A stretch of DNA of 64,000 nt, taken from NCBI RefSeq assembly GCF_052030545.1, contig NZ_JBPDIH010000004.1:372001-436000 (forward strand), in the 5' to 3' direction. The stretch comes from CANMXU01 sp052030545. GTDB taxonomy: Bacteria > Pseudomonadota > Gammaproteobacteria > Enterobacterales > Alteromonadaceae. Each line of letters starts with the position of its first letter. Within the stretch, counting starts at the first letter, position 1. Positions 1 to 8,292 of the stretch are shown here, one piece after another. Below the pieces are notes generated by a model that did not search any database, was not told where the DNA came from, and worked only from the letters and a program-made list of their open reading frames with translations. The position numbers and the translations under genes are program-made.

Positions 1-1
1 A

Positions 2-433
2 ATAAGTTGTTCTGATTCAACACCCTGGCATATCTACATTAATGCAAAAGTAAAAACCATGCTGCCAGTATTGGTCGCTACCACGCGTATCAACAAAGGT
101 TCAATCTTAGATGACAGCAATATTAAAGTGATACTTAAAGACCAATCAACATTGCGCGGCGAAACGATTGCTAATACCGCAGGTATGATTGGCGCTAAAA
201 CTAAACGTAATATTAATAAAGGCGCGGCAATTACTAAACGTAATATTTGCTTGGTATGCAAAGGAGAAAACGTTACTATAATTGCTAAATCAAACAGCTT
301 TACCTTAAAGACGGCTGGCATAGCATTGAGCAGTGGTAGTTCGGGCGATCAAGTTAGTGTAAAAAATGTCAGCTCAGGTCGTACCGTTTCAGCACAAGTG
401 ATGGCGATAAATAAAGTTGTTGTTACGCTATAA
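2..433 (+). CDS. flgA: Flagella basal body P-ring formation protein FlgA (C-terminal part)
   Basis: The frame is open from the window edge, so the signal peptide and N-terminus lie outside. FlgA is a periplasmic chaperone that helps FlgI assemble into the P-ring. The visible part is the C-terminal SAF-like domain: a segment of the type 'PVLVATTRINKGSIL', then 'GMIGAKTKRNINKGAAITKRNI', and a final beta-rich region ending 'VMAINKVVVTL', as in the family. The next genes, flgM and flgN in the same direction, are the standard neighbours in Vibrio and Alteromonadales. A sigma-28-type promoter follows directly, so flgM can be transcribed independently. The family assignment is firm; the protein is only partly visible. 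Confidence 0.88.
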   Translation: MSCSDSTPWHIYINAKVKTMLPVLVATTRINKGSILDDSNIKVILKDQSTLRGETIANTAGMIGAKTKRNINKGAAITKRNICLVCKGENVTIIAKSNSFTLKTAGIALSSGSSGDQVSVKNVSSGRTVSAQVMAINKVVVTL

Positions 434-439
434 TTTTAT

Positions 440-466
440 TAAAGATTAATTAAAATTTGCCGATAA
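440..466 (+). promoter_or_regulatory. Sigma-28 (FliA) promoter of flgMN
   Basis: TAAAGATT (440-447), an 11-base spacer and GCCGATAA (459-466) match the flagellar sigma-28 consensus TAAA-N15-GCCGATAA almost perfectly. The element lies 40 bases before flgM. It would let FliA drive its own anti-sigma factor, as in enterobacteria. Confidence 0.82.
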
Positions 467-505
467 CAATTTAGTAATAGAATTATTTGCCGGTAGGATA
501 TTATT

Positions 506-826
506 ATGGCTATAAATATCAATAACATGGGAAACAATACTCCCATAAAACAAAAAATTGACAACCAAACACAAGTTAAACAAGATGCGGTAAAAACAGC
601 TGCAACTAGTGAACAAGCTAAATCAGTTCGCCAAGACTCTGTGTCGTTAACGCCACAAGCAAAACAATTAAGTGAGCTACAGAAAAAAGCGTCTGATGAG
701 CCAGTTGTTAATCAAAAGAAAATTGATGAGTTGAAAAAAGCAATTGCCTCTGGTGAGTATAAAATCAATCCAGAAAAATTAGCCGCTAATATTGCTGACT
801 TCGAATTTGAATTAAACAAAGCTTAG
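506..826 (+). CDS. flgM: Anti-sigma-28 factor FlgM
   Basis: FlgM binds sigma-28 (FliA) and holds it inactive until the hook is complete, when FlgM is exported through the flagellar secretion apparatus. The 106-residue length, the disordered polar N-terminus ('MAININNMGNNTPIKQ') and the C-terminal helices with 'DSVSLTPQAKQLSELQKK' and 'KIDELKKAIASGEYKINPEKLAANI' are the FlgM domain pattern. It sits between flgA and flgN, has an AGGA ribosome site just before the ATG, and is preceded by a very good sigma-28 promoter, so it is likely under FliA feedback. Confidence 0.93.
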   Translation: MAININNMGNNTPIKQKIDNQTQVKQDAVKTAATSEQAKSVRQDSVSLTPQAKQLSELQKKASDEPVVNQKKIDELKKAIASGEYKINPEKLAANIADFEFELNKA

Positions 827-835
827 GATTATTGA

Positions 836-1264
836 ATGGGTACAGCAACTGCCGCCGAATTATTAGCTCAACAACACAGCCAACTTTCAGCGCTAGAGAC
901 TTTGCTTACTCAAGAAAATGAAATTCTTCAACAGCATCAACCGGATGCGTTAAACGATATTACCGCACAAAAAAACGACTTGCTGCTAGCCATTCAAACC
1001 CTTGATCAACACATAGGTCAACATGCTGGCTTTGTTGCTGAAAAAGCGACAGGCGCATTTGATGAAACCTTGGCAGAAATAGAACACCTTTTATCTGCTT
1101 GTAAAAAACAAAATCAAGTTAATGGCATGATCATTCAACATTCTCAACTTGCCGTTGAACGCATGAAAACCAATTTACTCGAAAGTAATAATAAATCTTC
1201 GGTTACCTACGACAACAAAGGTAAAAAAAGCGGCGGTTTATCCAGTATTGGTATTAAAGCTTAA
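836..1264 (+). CDS. flgN: Flagellar export chaperone FlgN
   Basis: FlgN is the cytoplasmic chaperone for the hook-associated proteins FlgK and FlgL. This 142-residue protein is almost entirely helical, with heptad-rich stretches ('QHSQLSALETLLTQENEIL', 'NDLLLAIQTLDQHIG') and a lysine/glycine-rich tail, as usual for FlgN. It starts nine bases after flgM and is surely co-transcribed with it. Sequence conservation in FlgN is low, so gene order carries part of the call. Confidence 0.85.
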   Translation: MGTATAAELLAQQHSQLSALETLLTQENEILQQHQPDALNDITAQKNDLLLAIQTLDQHIGQHAGFVAEKATGAFDETLAEIEHLLSACKKQNQVNGMIIQHSQLAVERMKTNLLESNNKSSVTYDNKGKKSGGLSSIGIKA

Positions 1265-1374
1265 CCCTTCTTAAATTTAAAATAACTCTGCTGTACATTA
1301 AACTACTGATAGAGCGCGTTTAATAAAACCGCATTCTCTGCTGACAACATTAATAAACTCATTTCTGACAGGTA

Positions 1375-1404
1375 ATAAAAAACGCCTAACAAAGTAGACG
1401 TTTA
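1375..1404 (-). terminator. Terminator between convergent flgN and flgP
   Basis: On the minus strand, AAACGTCTA and TAGGCGTTT form a stem (with a G-U pair) followed by a T-rich run. It lies 39 bases beyond the flgP stop and between two convergent units, so it may act in both directions. Confidence 0.6.
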
Positions 1405-1442
1405 AAATTATTTTTTCATCTTATTAGCTGCAATATTATTGT

Positions 1443-1922
1443 TTAAAAATATTCAACACTTCGTATTTCTTTATTATTAAAATTAGCTAAATAAATTTGG
1501 TAAACATCTTTAAAGTCTAAGCGTAACTCAGTTGTGTAGGTGTCACCCATCGGGTAGCTTTTCACCACTTTAGCGCCGCGAATAATCCCCTTAACCGATG
1601 CAGACAAGTGTTGGTTTTCTACGAGTAAATTAGCAACTGTTACATTCGCATCAAGCTGTTGACCATAAACTTGCTCAGCTAATTCAGCATAAGCGGCAAT
1701 TTTTGATGCATTAATGGCCATTAACATCCGCTGTGTTTTATGCTCAGACTTTTGCAAACTAATCGGTGCATAACCAATAGCGGTAATAATGGGAAACTCT
1801 TCTGGTTCGACCGGCTGCCACTGAACATGTTTATCATAAACTGTTGAACAGCCAAATAAGCCAACAACGCAACTGACGATTAAGGTTAGTACTTTAGCCC
1901 ATTGTTTTATGTTCATTTGCAT
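1443..1922 (-). CDS. flgP: Flagellar outer-membrane lipoprotein FlgP
   Basis: FlgP is an LPP20-family lipoprotein of the extra outer-membrane disk/H-ring around the flagellar base in Vibrio and relatives. The N-terminus is a lipoprotein signal with lipobox 'LFGC'. The body has the LPP20 pattern 'ITAIGYAPISLQ...KTQRMLMAINASKIAAYAELAEQVYGQQLDANVTV'. Several starts are possible (GTG 1928, ATG 1922, ATG 1916); I use 1922. The flgO stop codon lies just upstream, so flgO and flgP are coupled in one operon, divergent from flgT, the known Vibrio arrangement. Confidence 0.86.
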   Translation of the reverse strand: MQMNIKQWAKVLTLIVSCVVGLFGCSTVYDKHVQWQPVEPEEFPIITAIGYAPISLQKSEHKTQRMLMAINASKIAAYAELAEQVYGQQLDANVTVANLLVENQHLSASVKGIIRGAKVVKSYPMGDTYTTELRLDFKDVYQIYLANFNNKEIRSVEYF

Positions 1923-1927
1923 CACCA

Positions 1928-2572
1928 CTAATTTTGAATTTCGACTGCTCGCTCGTCATCCACTAACATAGCACTGTCTCGAATGATCAAACCGTCTTTC
2001 ATTTTCACGTTTTGATTGGGGTTGATTTCTTCACCAATTACCCAAGAAGGAATAAACGATTGCGCTGTAGCAACAACAACACGCGACTGCATACCGATCA
2101 TTCGTGCATTAATAAGAATACCTGACTCTTGTTCCATCATGGTTCCGGTTACCACGTAGTCAATAATCTGACGTTCCGGCAATTCTTGCCAATCACGGCT
2201 AAAGACATAGTCGCCATCTTTAGTCACCCGAATATGCCCAGTAGTTTTATAGTCGATAACCACTAAACCATGGCGCTGTAATTCATGGACAAAGTTCTCA
2301 GACAGTTGATTGCCTAACCAATTGGTTGACTCGAGATCTTTTAAATTAACAAACGAAGCAACGGCAATGGGTGTTTTCGGATTAACAAAAGAGCTACTTT
2401 CAAGCATTTGATATGCAAGCCCTTTTACCACATCGTTAATTGCATGTTTCGGTAGGTTAAAGCTGTCAATCTCACCCTTATCTACTTGGGTAGATTTATA
2501 AAAATTTTCTTCTGGATCTGATGCACAGGATAACAACACCGGCACCAACATTGGTATAAGCCACTTTTTCAT
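1928..2572 (-). CDS. flgO: Flagellar outer-membrane lipoprotein FlgO
   Basis: FlgO is the partner of FlgP in the outer-membrane ring of Vibrio-type flagella. Starting at the ATG at 2572, which follows the strong ribosome site AAGGGGAGC, the protein begins 'MKKWLIPMLVPVLLSCAS', a clean lipoprotein signal. A longer in-frame start at 2698 would put 42 unlikely residues before it. The 214-residue body includes 'PIAVASFVNLKDLESTNWLGNQLSENFVHELQRHGLVVIDYK', the FlgO/CsgG-like beta-alpha pattern for nucleating outer-membrane assemblies. It precedes flgP with no gap. Confidence 0.86.
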   Translation of the reverse strand: MKKWLIPMLVPVLLSCASDPEENFYKSTQVDKGEIDSFNLPKHAINDVVKGLAYQMLESSSFVNPKTPIAVASFVNLKDLESTNWLGNQLSENFVHELQRHGLVVIDYKTTGHIRVTKDGDYVFSRDWQELPERQIIDYVVTGTMMEQESGILINARMIGMQSRVVVATAQSFIPSWVIGEEINPNQNVKMKDGLIIRDSAMLVDDERAVEIQN

Positions 2573-2785
2573 TGAGCTCCCCTTACCCGAGTTCATAAGT
2601 TTTGTTGAATAATTCAAAGCATATATCGCGCCAATATTCAGATTAGCGACGTGTTTGTCGTCATTATTATTTTTCAGGCACAAAACATGCATATTCACTT
2701 TTTACTATTTCTGCACCTGTTCTTATGTCTAAGCATATAAGTATAGGTATGCAGATAACAAACCAATTTGACGACGAGAATGATT

Positions 2786-3952
2786 ATGCGATCACTGTTT
2801 TTGTTTTTATGCCTTTTTATGACTAGCTTTTCTTCGATATGCCAATGGTATGAGTCGCAAGGACAAGCGTCTACTAAAGGCACAGATACACAAACGGCTC
2901 GTAAAAAAGCGATGGAAGAAGCGCTTCAAAAAGCTTTATTGGTAGCAGGTGCATCAGTATCAAGCATTCAACAGGTAGTGAATGGTTTATTGACACAAGA
3001 TGAAATTAGTATTCGTGCAAGCGGCATTGTCAATTCACTCGATTTGATCAGCGAAACTTATATTGACGATATTGTGACCGTTAATATACGTGCAGATATT
3101 TTCCCGCAGCAACACCAATGTAGTTCGGCTGACTACCGAAAAACCCTATTAGTTACCCGCGCTAACATTGTTCACCGTGAACAAGCCAATGTCGGTTTAA
3201 TTTATGACTTAGATGTAGCCGCAGGAAAAAAACTTTCTTCTAAGCTTAATAACGATAGTCAATTTATTGATGTTAAATTAGCCTCGCAAAACAAAACTGA
3301 GTTTTCGCGTCTACGTAATAGTTTTCAAGCAGAAAAAATCAAGCAACTGAGCATTTCATTGTCAGCACTTACCAACAGTCAATACATCATGTTTTCTGAA
3401 ATTAATGATATTTCGTTTGCCAAGCAAGCAAACAATGATTGGCAGTTTTGGCAGTCTGATATTTTCGACCGTCACTTTAATTTGTCTGTCTTTATTTATA
3501 ACGGCGTAAATGGTGAATCTGTGTTTGAGCAACACTATACCAGTAGCGCACCATGGACCTTCGACAAGCGTGAACAGGTTTATGTTAATAGCGATACGTT
3601 TTGGCGTAGCCCTTTTGGCGTTAATATCGAGCAAACCTTAGATAAATTAATTAAAGATATTGATGAAAATATGATGTGCCGCCAAGCTCGAGGAAAAATT
3701 GTTCGTATAAATAATGGTGCTGTCACAATTAATTTAGGCCGCGATCAAGGGGTTAAAATTGGAGACGAGTTTTCATTACTACACCTGAATAATTTCACCG
3801 CCGACGATGGAAAAGTCTATGCAGGTTATAACATTAGCCCATATAAAGTAAAAGTTGATCAAGTCACAAATCAAACTGCTAGAGCTTATAGTATTAACGG
3901 TGAAGTATTAGGAAGTGTGCAAATTAACGATATAGCAGTACGCCACGAGTAA
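2786..3952 (+). CDS. flgT: Flagellar H-ring protein FlgT
   Basis: FlgT is a periplasmic protein that builds the H-ring around the LP ring and stabilises stator binding in sodium-driven flagella. The signal peptide is 'MRSLFLFLCLFMTSFSSIC'. After it come the FlgT N-domain ('WYESQGQASTKGTDTQTARKKAMEEALQKALLVAGASV'), a middle domain with 'KTLLVTRANIVHREQANVG', and a C-terminal beta-barrel domain 'GKIVRINNGAVTINLGRDQGVKIGDEFSLLH'. Starts at 2780 and at a TTG at 2768 are also in frame; 2786 has the best spacing to GACGAGA. It is divergent from flgO-flgP, as in Vibrio. Confidence 0.88.
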   Translation: MRSLFLFLCLFMTSFSSICQWYESQGQASTKGTDTQTARKKAMEEALQKALLVAGASVSSIQQVVNGLLTQDEISIRASGIVNSLDLISETYIDDIVTVNIRADIFPQQHQCSSADYRKTLLVTRANIVHREQANVGLIYDLDVAAGKKLSSKLNNDSQFIDVKLASQNKTEFSRLRNSFQAEKIKQLSISLSALTNSQYIMFSEINDISFAKQANNDWQFWQSDIFDRHFNLSVFIYNGVNGESVFEQHYTSSAPWTFDKREQVYVNSDTFWRSPFGVNIEQTLDKLIKDIDENMMCRQARGKIVRINNGAVTINLGRDQGVKIGDEFSLLHLNNFTADDGKVYAGYNISPYKVKVDQVTNQTARAYSINGEVLGSVQINDIAVRHE

Positions 3953-4023
3953 ATATTATTACTTGTTAAACTGGTACAACCTGTTATTATTCAGCGTACA
4001 CTTGTACACTGAATAATTTTAAC

Positions 4024-4662
4024 ATGTCTTATGCCACTCCCTATAGCCCGCAAGAAGAAATCGCTAATACGCTAACACATGCGATTGGCGCACTATTAAG
4101 TGTTGTTGGTCTTATTGTGCTGTTGTTATCTGTTCCCGAGAACCTAGATAATTCAACGCGTATTGCTAGCTTTAGTATATATGGTGCAAGCTTAATTCTC
4201 TTATTTAGTGCCTCGACTATTTATCACTACGCGGTAGCAATTAAGCTTAAACAATTATTCAAACTTATTGATCATTGTGCGATTTATTTACTGATTGCCG
4301 GCACATATACACCACTCATGTTACTTACCTTAAAAGGACCGCTTGGCTACAGCATGTTGGCTTTAGTTTGGGCAATTGCATTATCAGGGATCGTATTGAA
4401 GGTAAAATACGGTCATAAACATAAAAAGCTTTCCTTGTTGTCATACCTTGGCATGGGTTTTATCTCTTTGCCATTAATGAGTGAACTTTCGACTCACCTC
4501 CCTAGCGAAGCGATACAATTACTGGCCATTGGCGGCGCCATCTACACTTTAGGTGTTATTTTTTATATCAATAAACGCATTCCATATAATCATGCTATTT
4601 GGCATTTATTTGTATTAGCAGGGGCGGCCTGCCACTTTACTATGGTTTGGCTATATCTATAA
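4024..4662 (+). CDS. trhA: TrhA/hemolysin III family membrane protein (PAQR superfamily)
   Basis: A 212-residue protein with seven predicted membrane segments. The start 'YSPQEEIANTLTHAIGALLSVVGL' contains the family's E-x-x-N-x-x-T-H-x-x-G signature. 'ASTIYHYA', 'DHCAIYLLIAGTYTPL' and the closing 'NHAIWHLFVLAGAACHFTMVW' supply the conserved S, H, D and H residues of the PAQR metal site. Bacterial members are linked to membrane-energy and lipid homeostasis; true haemolysis is doubtful. It is a single gene with no obvious partner here. Confidence 0.86.
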   Translation: MSYATPYSPQEEIANTLTHAIGALLSVVGLIVLLLSVPENLDNSTRIASFSIYGASLILLFSASTIYHYAVAIKLKQLFKLIDHCAIYLLIAGTYTPLMLLTLKGPLGYSMLALVWAIALSGIVLKVKYGHKHKKLSLLSYLGMGFISLPLMSELSTHLPSEAIQLLAIGGAIYTLGVIFYINKRIPYNHAIWHLFVLAGAACHFTMVWLYL

Positions 4663-4862
4663 TGATTAAAACCCTAGTGTTTATAGGTGAATTATTGTCA
4701 GCATACTTTACACTTTCATTATTTCTAGCCAACCCAGACTCATCAACCAGTTGATTTATATGTTGATTGATTTTTAGGCACATTGGTTGCATTTATTAAA
4801 ACGGAAACCTTAAAAATTTGTTGTAATCGTAATAATCACCTTTTGTAAAACAGGAGATTGAA

Positions 4863-5414
4863 ATGACTCTTAAAGTAGTTAAACAACTAGCCCTAGCACT
4901 AACCCTCTCGATTAGCGGATTTATCAGCACCGCTACTGCCGGACTTATTTTTCAACCTGACTACTACACCTATTATGAGGTGGGTAACGGATTAGAATGG
5001 GTTTACGCATCACCTTGTGCCACCGATATCAACCCTAGCGGTTCATGTAGTTCCCCGTTAAGCTTAATTGATGGCTTTAGGTTTGCTTCACTTACTGAAT
5101 GGAACGCAAGCTTTAGCTCGCTGCAAGACTTAATAACCGCATTTGATACACAAAATGGCGCATCTGATGCGCTGATATGTGCTGCGCCATACTTTGGTGG
5201 CACCTACAGCTATTGTGACGAAGGCGATGTCAGCGCGGGCTATGTATCAGGCGCTCCCATTGCATGGGCACCTCAATCTGGTAGCAGTATAGCAGAAACC
5301 TTTTTAGTAAGAGGCCAGTTAAGTCAACCGCCTCGTGATGTACCAGAGCCATCTAGCTTAGCTATTTTTGCTTTAGGCATATTGGCCTTTGCTGCTCGTC
5401 GATTTAAGCGTTAA
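4863..5414 (+). CDS. PEP-CTERM sorting-domain protein, function unknown
   Basis: A secreted protein of 183 residues with an N-terminal signal peptide ending near 'STATA'. A cysteine-containing central region resembles the short secreted PEP-CTERM proteins that contain 'GLEWVYASPCA...' and 'WNASFSSLQDL'. The C-terminus is a complete PEP-CTERM signal: 'VPEPSSLAIFALGILAFAARRFKR', that is, the PEP motif, a hydrophobic segment and a basic tail. Such proteins are cut and anchored by exosortase, which is not in the window. AGGAG stands before the ATG and a strong terminator follows. The central domain is unrelated to the cohesin-like PEP-CTERM protein at 35321. Confidence 0.8.
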   Translation: MTLKVVKQLALALTLSISGFISTATAGLIFQPDYYTYYEVGNGLEWVYASPCATDINPSGSCSSPLSLIDGFRFASLTEWNASFSSLQDLITAFDTQNGASDALICAAPYFGGTYSYCDEGDVSAGYVSGAPIAWAPQSGSSIAETFLVRGQLSQPPRDVPEPSSLAIFALGILAFAARRFKR

Positions 5415-5440
5415 CTAAATTGAAGCTTGCAGCCTAGTAA

Positions 5441-5473
5441 CTAAAAAGCACCATTTAACATGGTGCTTTTTTA
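5441..5473 (+). terminator. Rho-independent terminator after the PEP-CTERM gene
   Basis: AAAAGCACCAT, a five-base loop, ATGGTGCTTTTTT: an eleven-pair stem followed by a T run, 27 bases after the stop codon. Confidence 0.88.
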
Positions 5474-5518
5474 ATGCCTGATATTTACTCGCCTTACATA
5501 AGTTTTAACTAAATAATT

Positions 5519-5863
5519 TTATTTAACAGTTAAAGCATTCTTTGCAAGTTCAACCCCTTGCCAACCTGTTAAAATAAAGTTTCTGATATTGGCATGATCA
5601 GTCCCTTTCGGGTTTTGTAAAACATCTTCGCGATAGTAAGCGCCAAACAAATTTAATGTTTGTTGCTCGGTAAGTTGATTAAGCTGAGCAAAAGCAAACA
5701 GTTTACATGACCCTTCATTAGTGCCAGCATCGTTAACAACATTGCCATTGGTAAAGGTGGTCGGCGTATAGATATAATCGTTTTCAATTGTTGCCATGAC
5801 CTGTGAAAATTCAATCGTTTCAGGAGATGATTCAAGTTGCTTAAGTAAATCTGCAGTATGCAT
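5519..5863 (-). CDS. HopJ type III effector family protein
   Basis: Small protein of about 114 residues. It matches the HopJ family pattern: an N-terminal helix 'LLKQLESSPETIEFSQVMATIENDY', then 'YTPTTFTNG...NDAGTNEGSCKLFAFAQLNQLTEQQTLNLFGAYYREDVL', then 'HANIRNFILTGWQGV'. The name comes from a Pseudomonas syringae homologue. In free-living marine bacteria the family is widespread without a type III injectisome, so an effector role is unlikely and the real role is unknown. The ATG at 5863 follows AAAAGG; the in-frame extension to 5905 is unlikely. Confidence 0.8.
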   Translation of the reverse strand: MHTADLLKQLESSPETIEFSQVMATIENDYIYTPTTFTNGNVVNDAGTNEGSCKLFAFAQLNQLTEQQTLNLFGAYYREDVLQNPKGTDHANIRNFILTGWQGVELAKNALTVK

Positions 5864-5999
5864 GTAAAACCTTTTCTGTGATGAAAATAAATGAACTGCG
5901 TGCATGATAACTTAAAAAGTAAGTTAGGCTAAATTGATAAAAAGAATAATTAAGTTAAATTTTTTCGTACGAAAGAAGAAGCAAAAGGAAAGTTTTTAG

Positions 6000-7754
6000 T
6001 TAGCCAAGTAATTGCATGATCAGCTGAGATTGCTGCATGCTGTGACTCATCATAGCGGTAACCGCCTGCTGTTGGATTTGCAATTTAGTCAGTTCAGCAG
6101 TTTCAATGGCATAATCGGTATCTTGAATTCTAGAGCGACTGGCACTTAAATTTTCTTCAATATTAGTTAAATTACTGATGGTATGTTCCATTCTATTAGA
6201 AAAAGCCCCTAAACCTGCCCGTTGTGAATCAACATACCTTAATGCATCATCAATCGCATAAATGCCGGTTTGCGGATCGCCAACCAAGTCAAGGTCATTT
6301 AAGGCAAGTACCGTGGTTGAAAAGCCGCCAAGTACCATATCAATGGTTTCGTTGGCATTGGCACCAACTTGAAAAGAAACCCGTTTGCCAGCATTTTCAT
6401 CAAGAGCCGGATCATAACTCGATAGAGCAACTTCAGTTAACCCAGTAGCTCCGTAATTCACAGCTGAAGTAAAATCAGCGTTATCAGTATCGTCATCACC
6501 TGAAACAAAGGTGGTGCTAAAATTTGTTGTCGTTGATGCAGAGCTTGCACCAACAATTGTTTCTGCTCGACTAGTTTTACCGGATGCATCTTGACCGCCA
6601 AATGCGCCATTGTCAGCGTTGGTTAAATCCATATTATTACTAACAAAGTCTTCAAAAACCGTTCCGCCCATCAGTTCTGTTTGAAATGCAGCAGCATTAG
6701 CATAAGTACCACCAGAAGCAGTATTTAATGCCGCATCAAAACTGGCTCCGCCGCTTAACGCCGACATTAACGATTGTATGCCGCCACTGCCTAATTGATT
6801 ATGCATATAACGCATCGCGACATAACCACCAGAATAAACCGCGGCAACTTGTTGCCCCGTACCTGTAGGTGCGTTGGTATTCGTAAAAATGCCATTAAGA
6901 TCTGATTTGATGGTGCTCACACCATAATTGGTGATATCAGAAGCGAGTCGTGAATCGGCACCACTAATAGCTTCTGCCGTACCTTCTGCAAACCAAGTCG
7001 GTGTACTACTTAAATTCATGTTATTAGCCATGACCGCATGCACCATTTCATGCAAAATCGTGCTTTTTAGCTGACTAATTTTATCCGCATCGGCGCTATT
7101 AAAGTCATCTAAGTCGATATTCATCATTATGTTTGTGCCGGCAGGCGCTAGATAACTCACTGAGGCTAGCACCCCATTTGCACCATCCATATTTTCTAAA
7201 TTGATTTTGAATGTTGCGCCATTGCCAATTAACCCTAGCTCAGCACTAATAATATCTTCAGACTCTGCTAAAACACCACTTTGCAAAGTGCGTAAAATGG
7301 TTCTTTCATTAGCATCAACAATCGGGGTTGACGCTTGGGTATCAAATAATAAATTACCGCCAAAAGCAGTTGTTTGATTGATACGATTTATTTCTTCGCT
7401 TAACTGCACCATTTCTTTATTTAATGCAGTGCGATCTTCATCTGCCATTGAGCCATTAGCGGCTTGCAAGGAAAGATCACGCATGCGAAATAAAATATTA
7501 GTCACTTCATCTAAGGCACCTTCGGCGGTTTGCGCCATAGAAATACCATCATTTGCATTTCTCGCTGCAACAGCAAGACCACTGATATTGGAAGTTAATC
7601 GATTTGAAATTTGCAGACCGGCAGCATCGTCTTTTGCAGAATTAATACGCATGCCAGAAGAAAGGCGGCTAAACGTTGTTTCTAAATCATTAGAAACCTT
7701 CGTTTGCTGCCTTTGCAGAAATAAATTCGTGACGTTGGTATTAAGCGTTAACAT
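6000..7754 (-). CDS. Flagellinolysin: flagellin with an inserted zinc metalloprotease domain
   Basis: The first 140 residues form a normal flagellin D0/D1 domain ('NTNVTNLFLQRQQTKVSND', 'FSRLSSGMRINSAKDDAAGLQ'), and the last 100 form the other half ('SRSRIQDTDYAIETAELTK', 'AMMSHSMQQSQLIMQLLG'). Between them, in place of the variable D2/D3 region, lies a gluzincin-type protease: HEMVH at residues 235-239 and 'WFAEGTAEAISG' with Glu257 as likely third zinc ligand. This is the architecture of flagellinolysin, a known proteolytic flagellin family that forms enzymatic filaments. The ATG at 7754 has GGAGC before it and a sigma-28 promoter 54 bases upstream. No other flagellin is in the window. Confidence 0.92.
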   Translation of the reverse strand: MLTLNTNVTNLFLQRQQTKVSNDLETTFSRLSSGMRINSAKDDAAGLQISNRLTSNISGLAVAARNANDGISMAQTAEGALDEVTNILFRMRDLSLQAANGSMADEDRTALNKEMVQLSEEINRINQTTAFGGNLLFDTQASTPIVDANERTILRTLQSGVLAESEDIISAELGLIGNGATFKINLENMDGANGVLASVSYLAPAGTNIMMNIDLDDFNSADADKISQLKSTILHEMVHAVMANNMNLSSTPTWFAEGTAEAISGADSRLASDITNYGVSTIKSDLNGIFTNTNAPTGTGQQVAAVYSGGYVAMRYMHNQLGSGGIQSLMSALSGGASFDAALNTASGGTYANAAAFQTELMGGTVFEDFVSNNMDLTNADNGAFGGQDASGKTSRAETIVGASSASTTTNFSTTFVSGDDDTDNADFTSAVNYGATGLTEVALSSYDPALDENAGKRVSFQVGANANETIDMVLGGFSTTVLALNDLDLVGDPQTGIYAIDDALRYVDSQRAGLGAFSNRMEHTISNLTNIEENLSASRSRIQDTDYAIETAELTKLQIQQQAVTAMMSHSMQQSQLIMQLLG

Positions 7755-7807
7755 AATGCTCCATAAAACCAATAACTTAAATATTTTAGTTAAAGGTGTA
7801 TAACAGC

Positions 7808-7834
7808 ATATCGGCTGGAAATTGTTATTCTTGA
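7808..7834 (-). promoter_or_regulatory. Sigma-28 promoter of the flagellinolysin gene
   Basis: On the minus strand, TCAAG (7830-7834) and GCCGATAT (7808-7815) have Pseudomonas/Vibrio-type FliA spacing. The element lies about 54 bases before the ATG at 7754, so the protease flagellin is a late (class IV-type) flagellar gene. Confidence 0.72.
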
Positions 7835-7867
7835 GTATTTTTTAAACAAAACATAAAAAATAGAAAC

Positions 7868-7899
7868 AAAAAAGCCCAACACGAATGCTGGGCTTTTTC
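7868..7899 (-). terminator. Terminator of tRNA-Phe
   Basis: On the minus strand, AAAAAGCCCA, a loop, then TGGGCTTTTTT. It begins eight bases past the encoded CCA end of tRNA-Phe. Confidence 0.85.
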
Positions 7900-7906
7900 T
7901 TAAATA

Positions 7907-7982
7907 TGGTGCCTTGACCCGGAATCGAACCAGGGACACGAGGATTTTCAATCCTCTGCTCTACCGACTGAGCTATCAAGGC
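7907..7982 (-). tRNA. tRNA-Phe (GAA)
   Basis: 76 bases with encoded CCA. The acceptor stem is GCCTTGA/TCAAGGC with discriminator A. The D-arm contains AGCTCAGTCGGTAGAGC, the anticodon loop TTGAAAA gives anticodon GAA, and the T-arm contains GGTTCGATTCC. It has its own promoter and terminator. A longer open frame on the same strand crosses this gene and is not coding. Confidence 0.97.
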
Positions 7983-8035
7983 ATTTCTCAACAAAACCGG
8001 CTTACTTGTTGAAGGCGATTTATCAAAGAGCGCGT

Positions 8036-8064
8036 ATAATATAGTTAATACGTCGACCTCGCAA
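8036..8064 (-). promoter_or_regulatory. Sigma-70 promoter of tRNA-Phe
   Basis: On the minus strand, TTGCGA (8059-8064), a 17-base spacer and TATTAT (8036-8041), followed by the GC-rich discriminator ACGCGC. Such discriminators are typical of stringently controlled stable-RNA promoters. Confidence 0.65.
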
Positions 8065-8292
8065 CAACTTTTTAGCTTTATTTCGCTTGAATGTGCGCAA
8101 AGGTTTAATCCTTGAACAATTTGTTGATTAAGAGCTAATTTTGACAAGTAAACCAAGCTGAGAAAAGGACTAATTCGCTCTTAGTTATAACCAATGAAAT
8201 TGGTAGTTTATAGAATAAACCCGTATTGCCAAAGGCTGTGGTGTGCTGAGGTAATCAGAATATAAGAAAGGGATAACGGTAAACAAAAAGCT

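Noticed and set aside
7842..8156. An open reading frame of 104 codons on the minus strand
   Set aside because: It runs through the tRNA-Phe gene, its promoter and terminator; no protein features.
8270..8285. GGGATAACGGTAAACA, resembling the PUL operator
   Set aside because: Only the left half matches, it is far from any carbohydrate gene, and it lies just outside the MITE-like element; probably chance.
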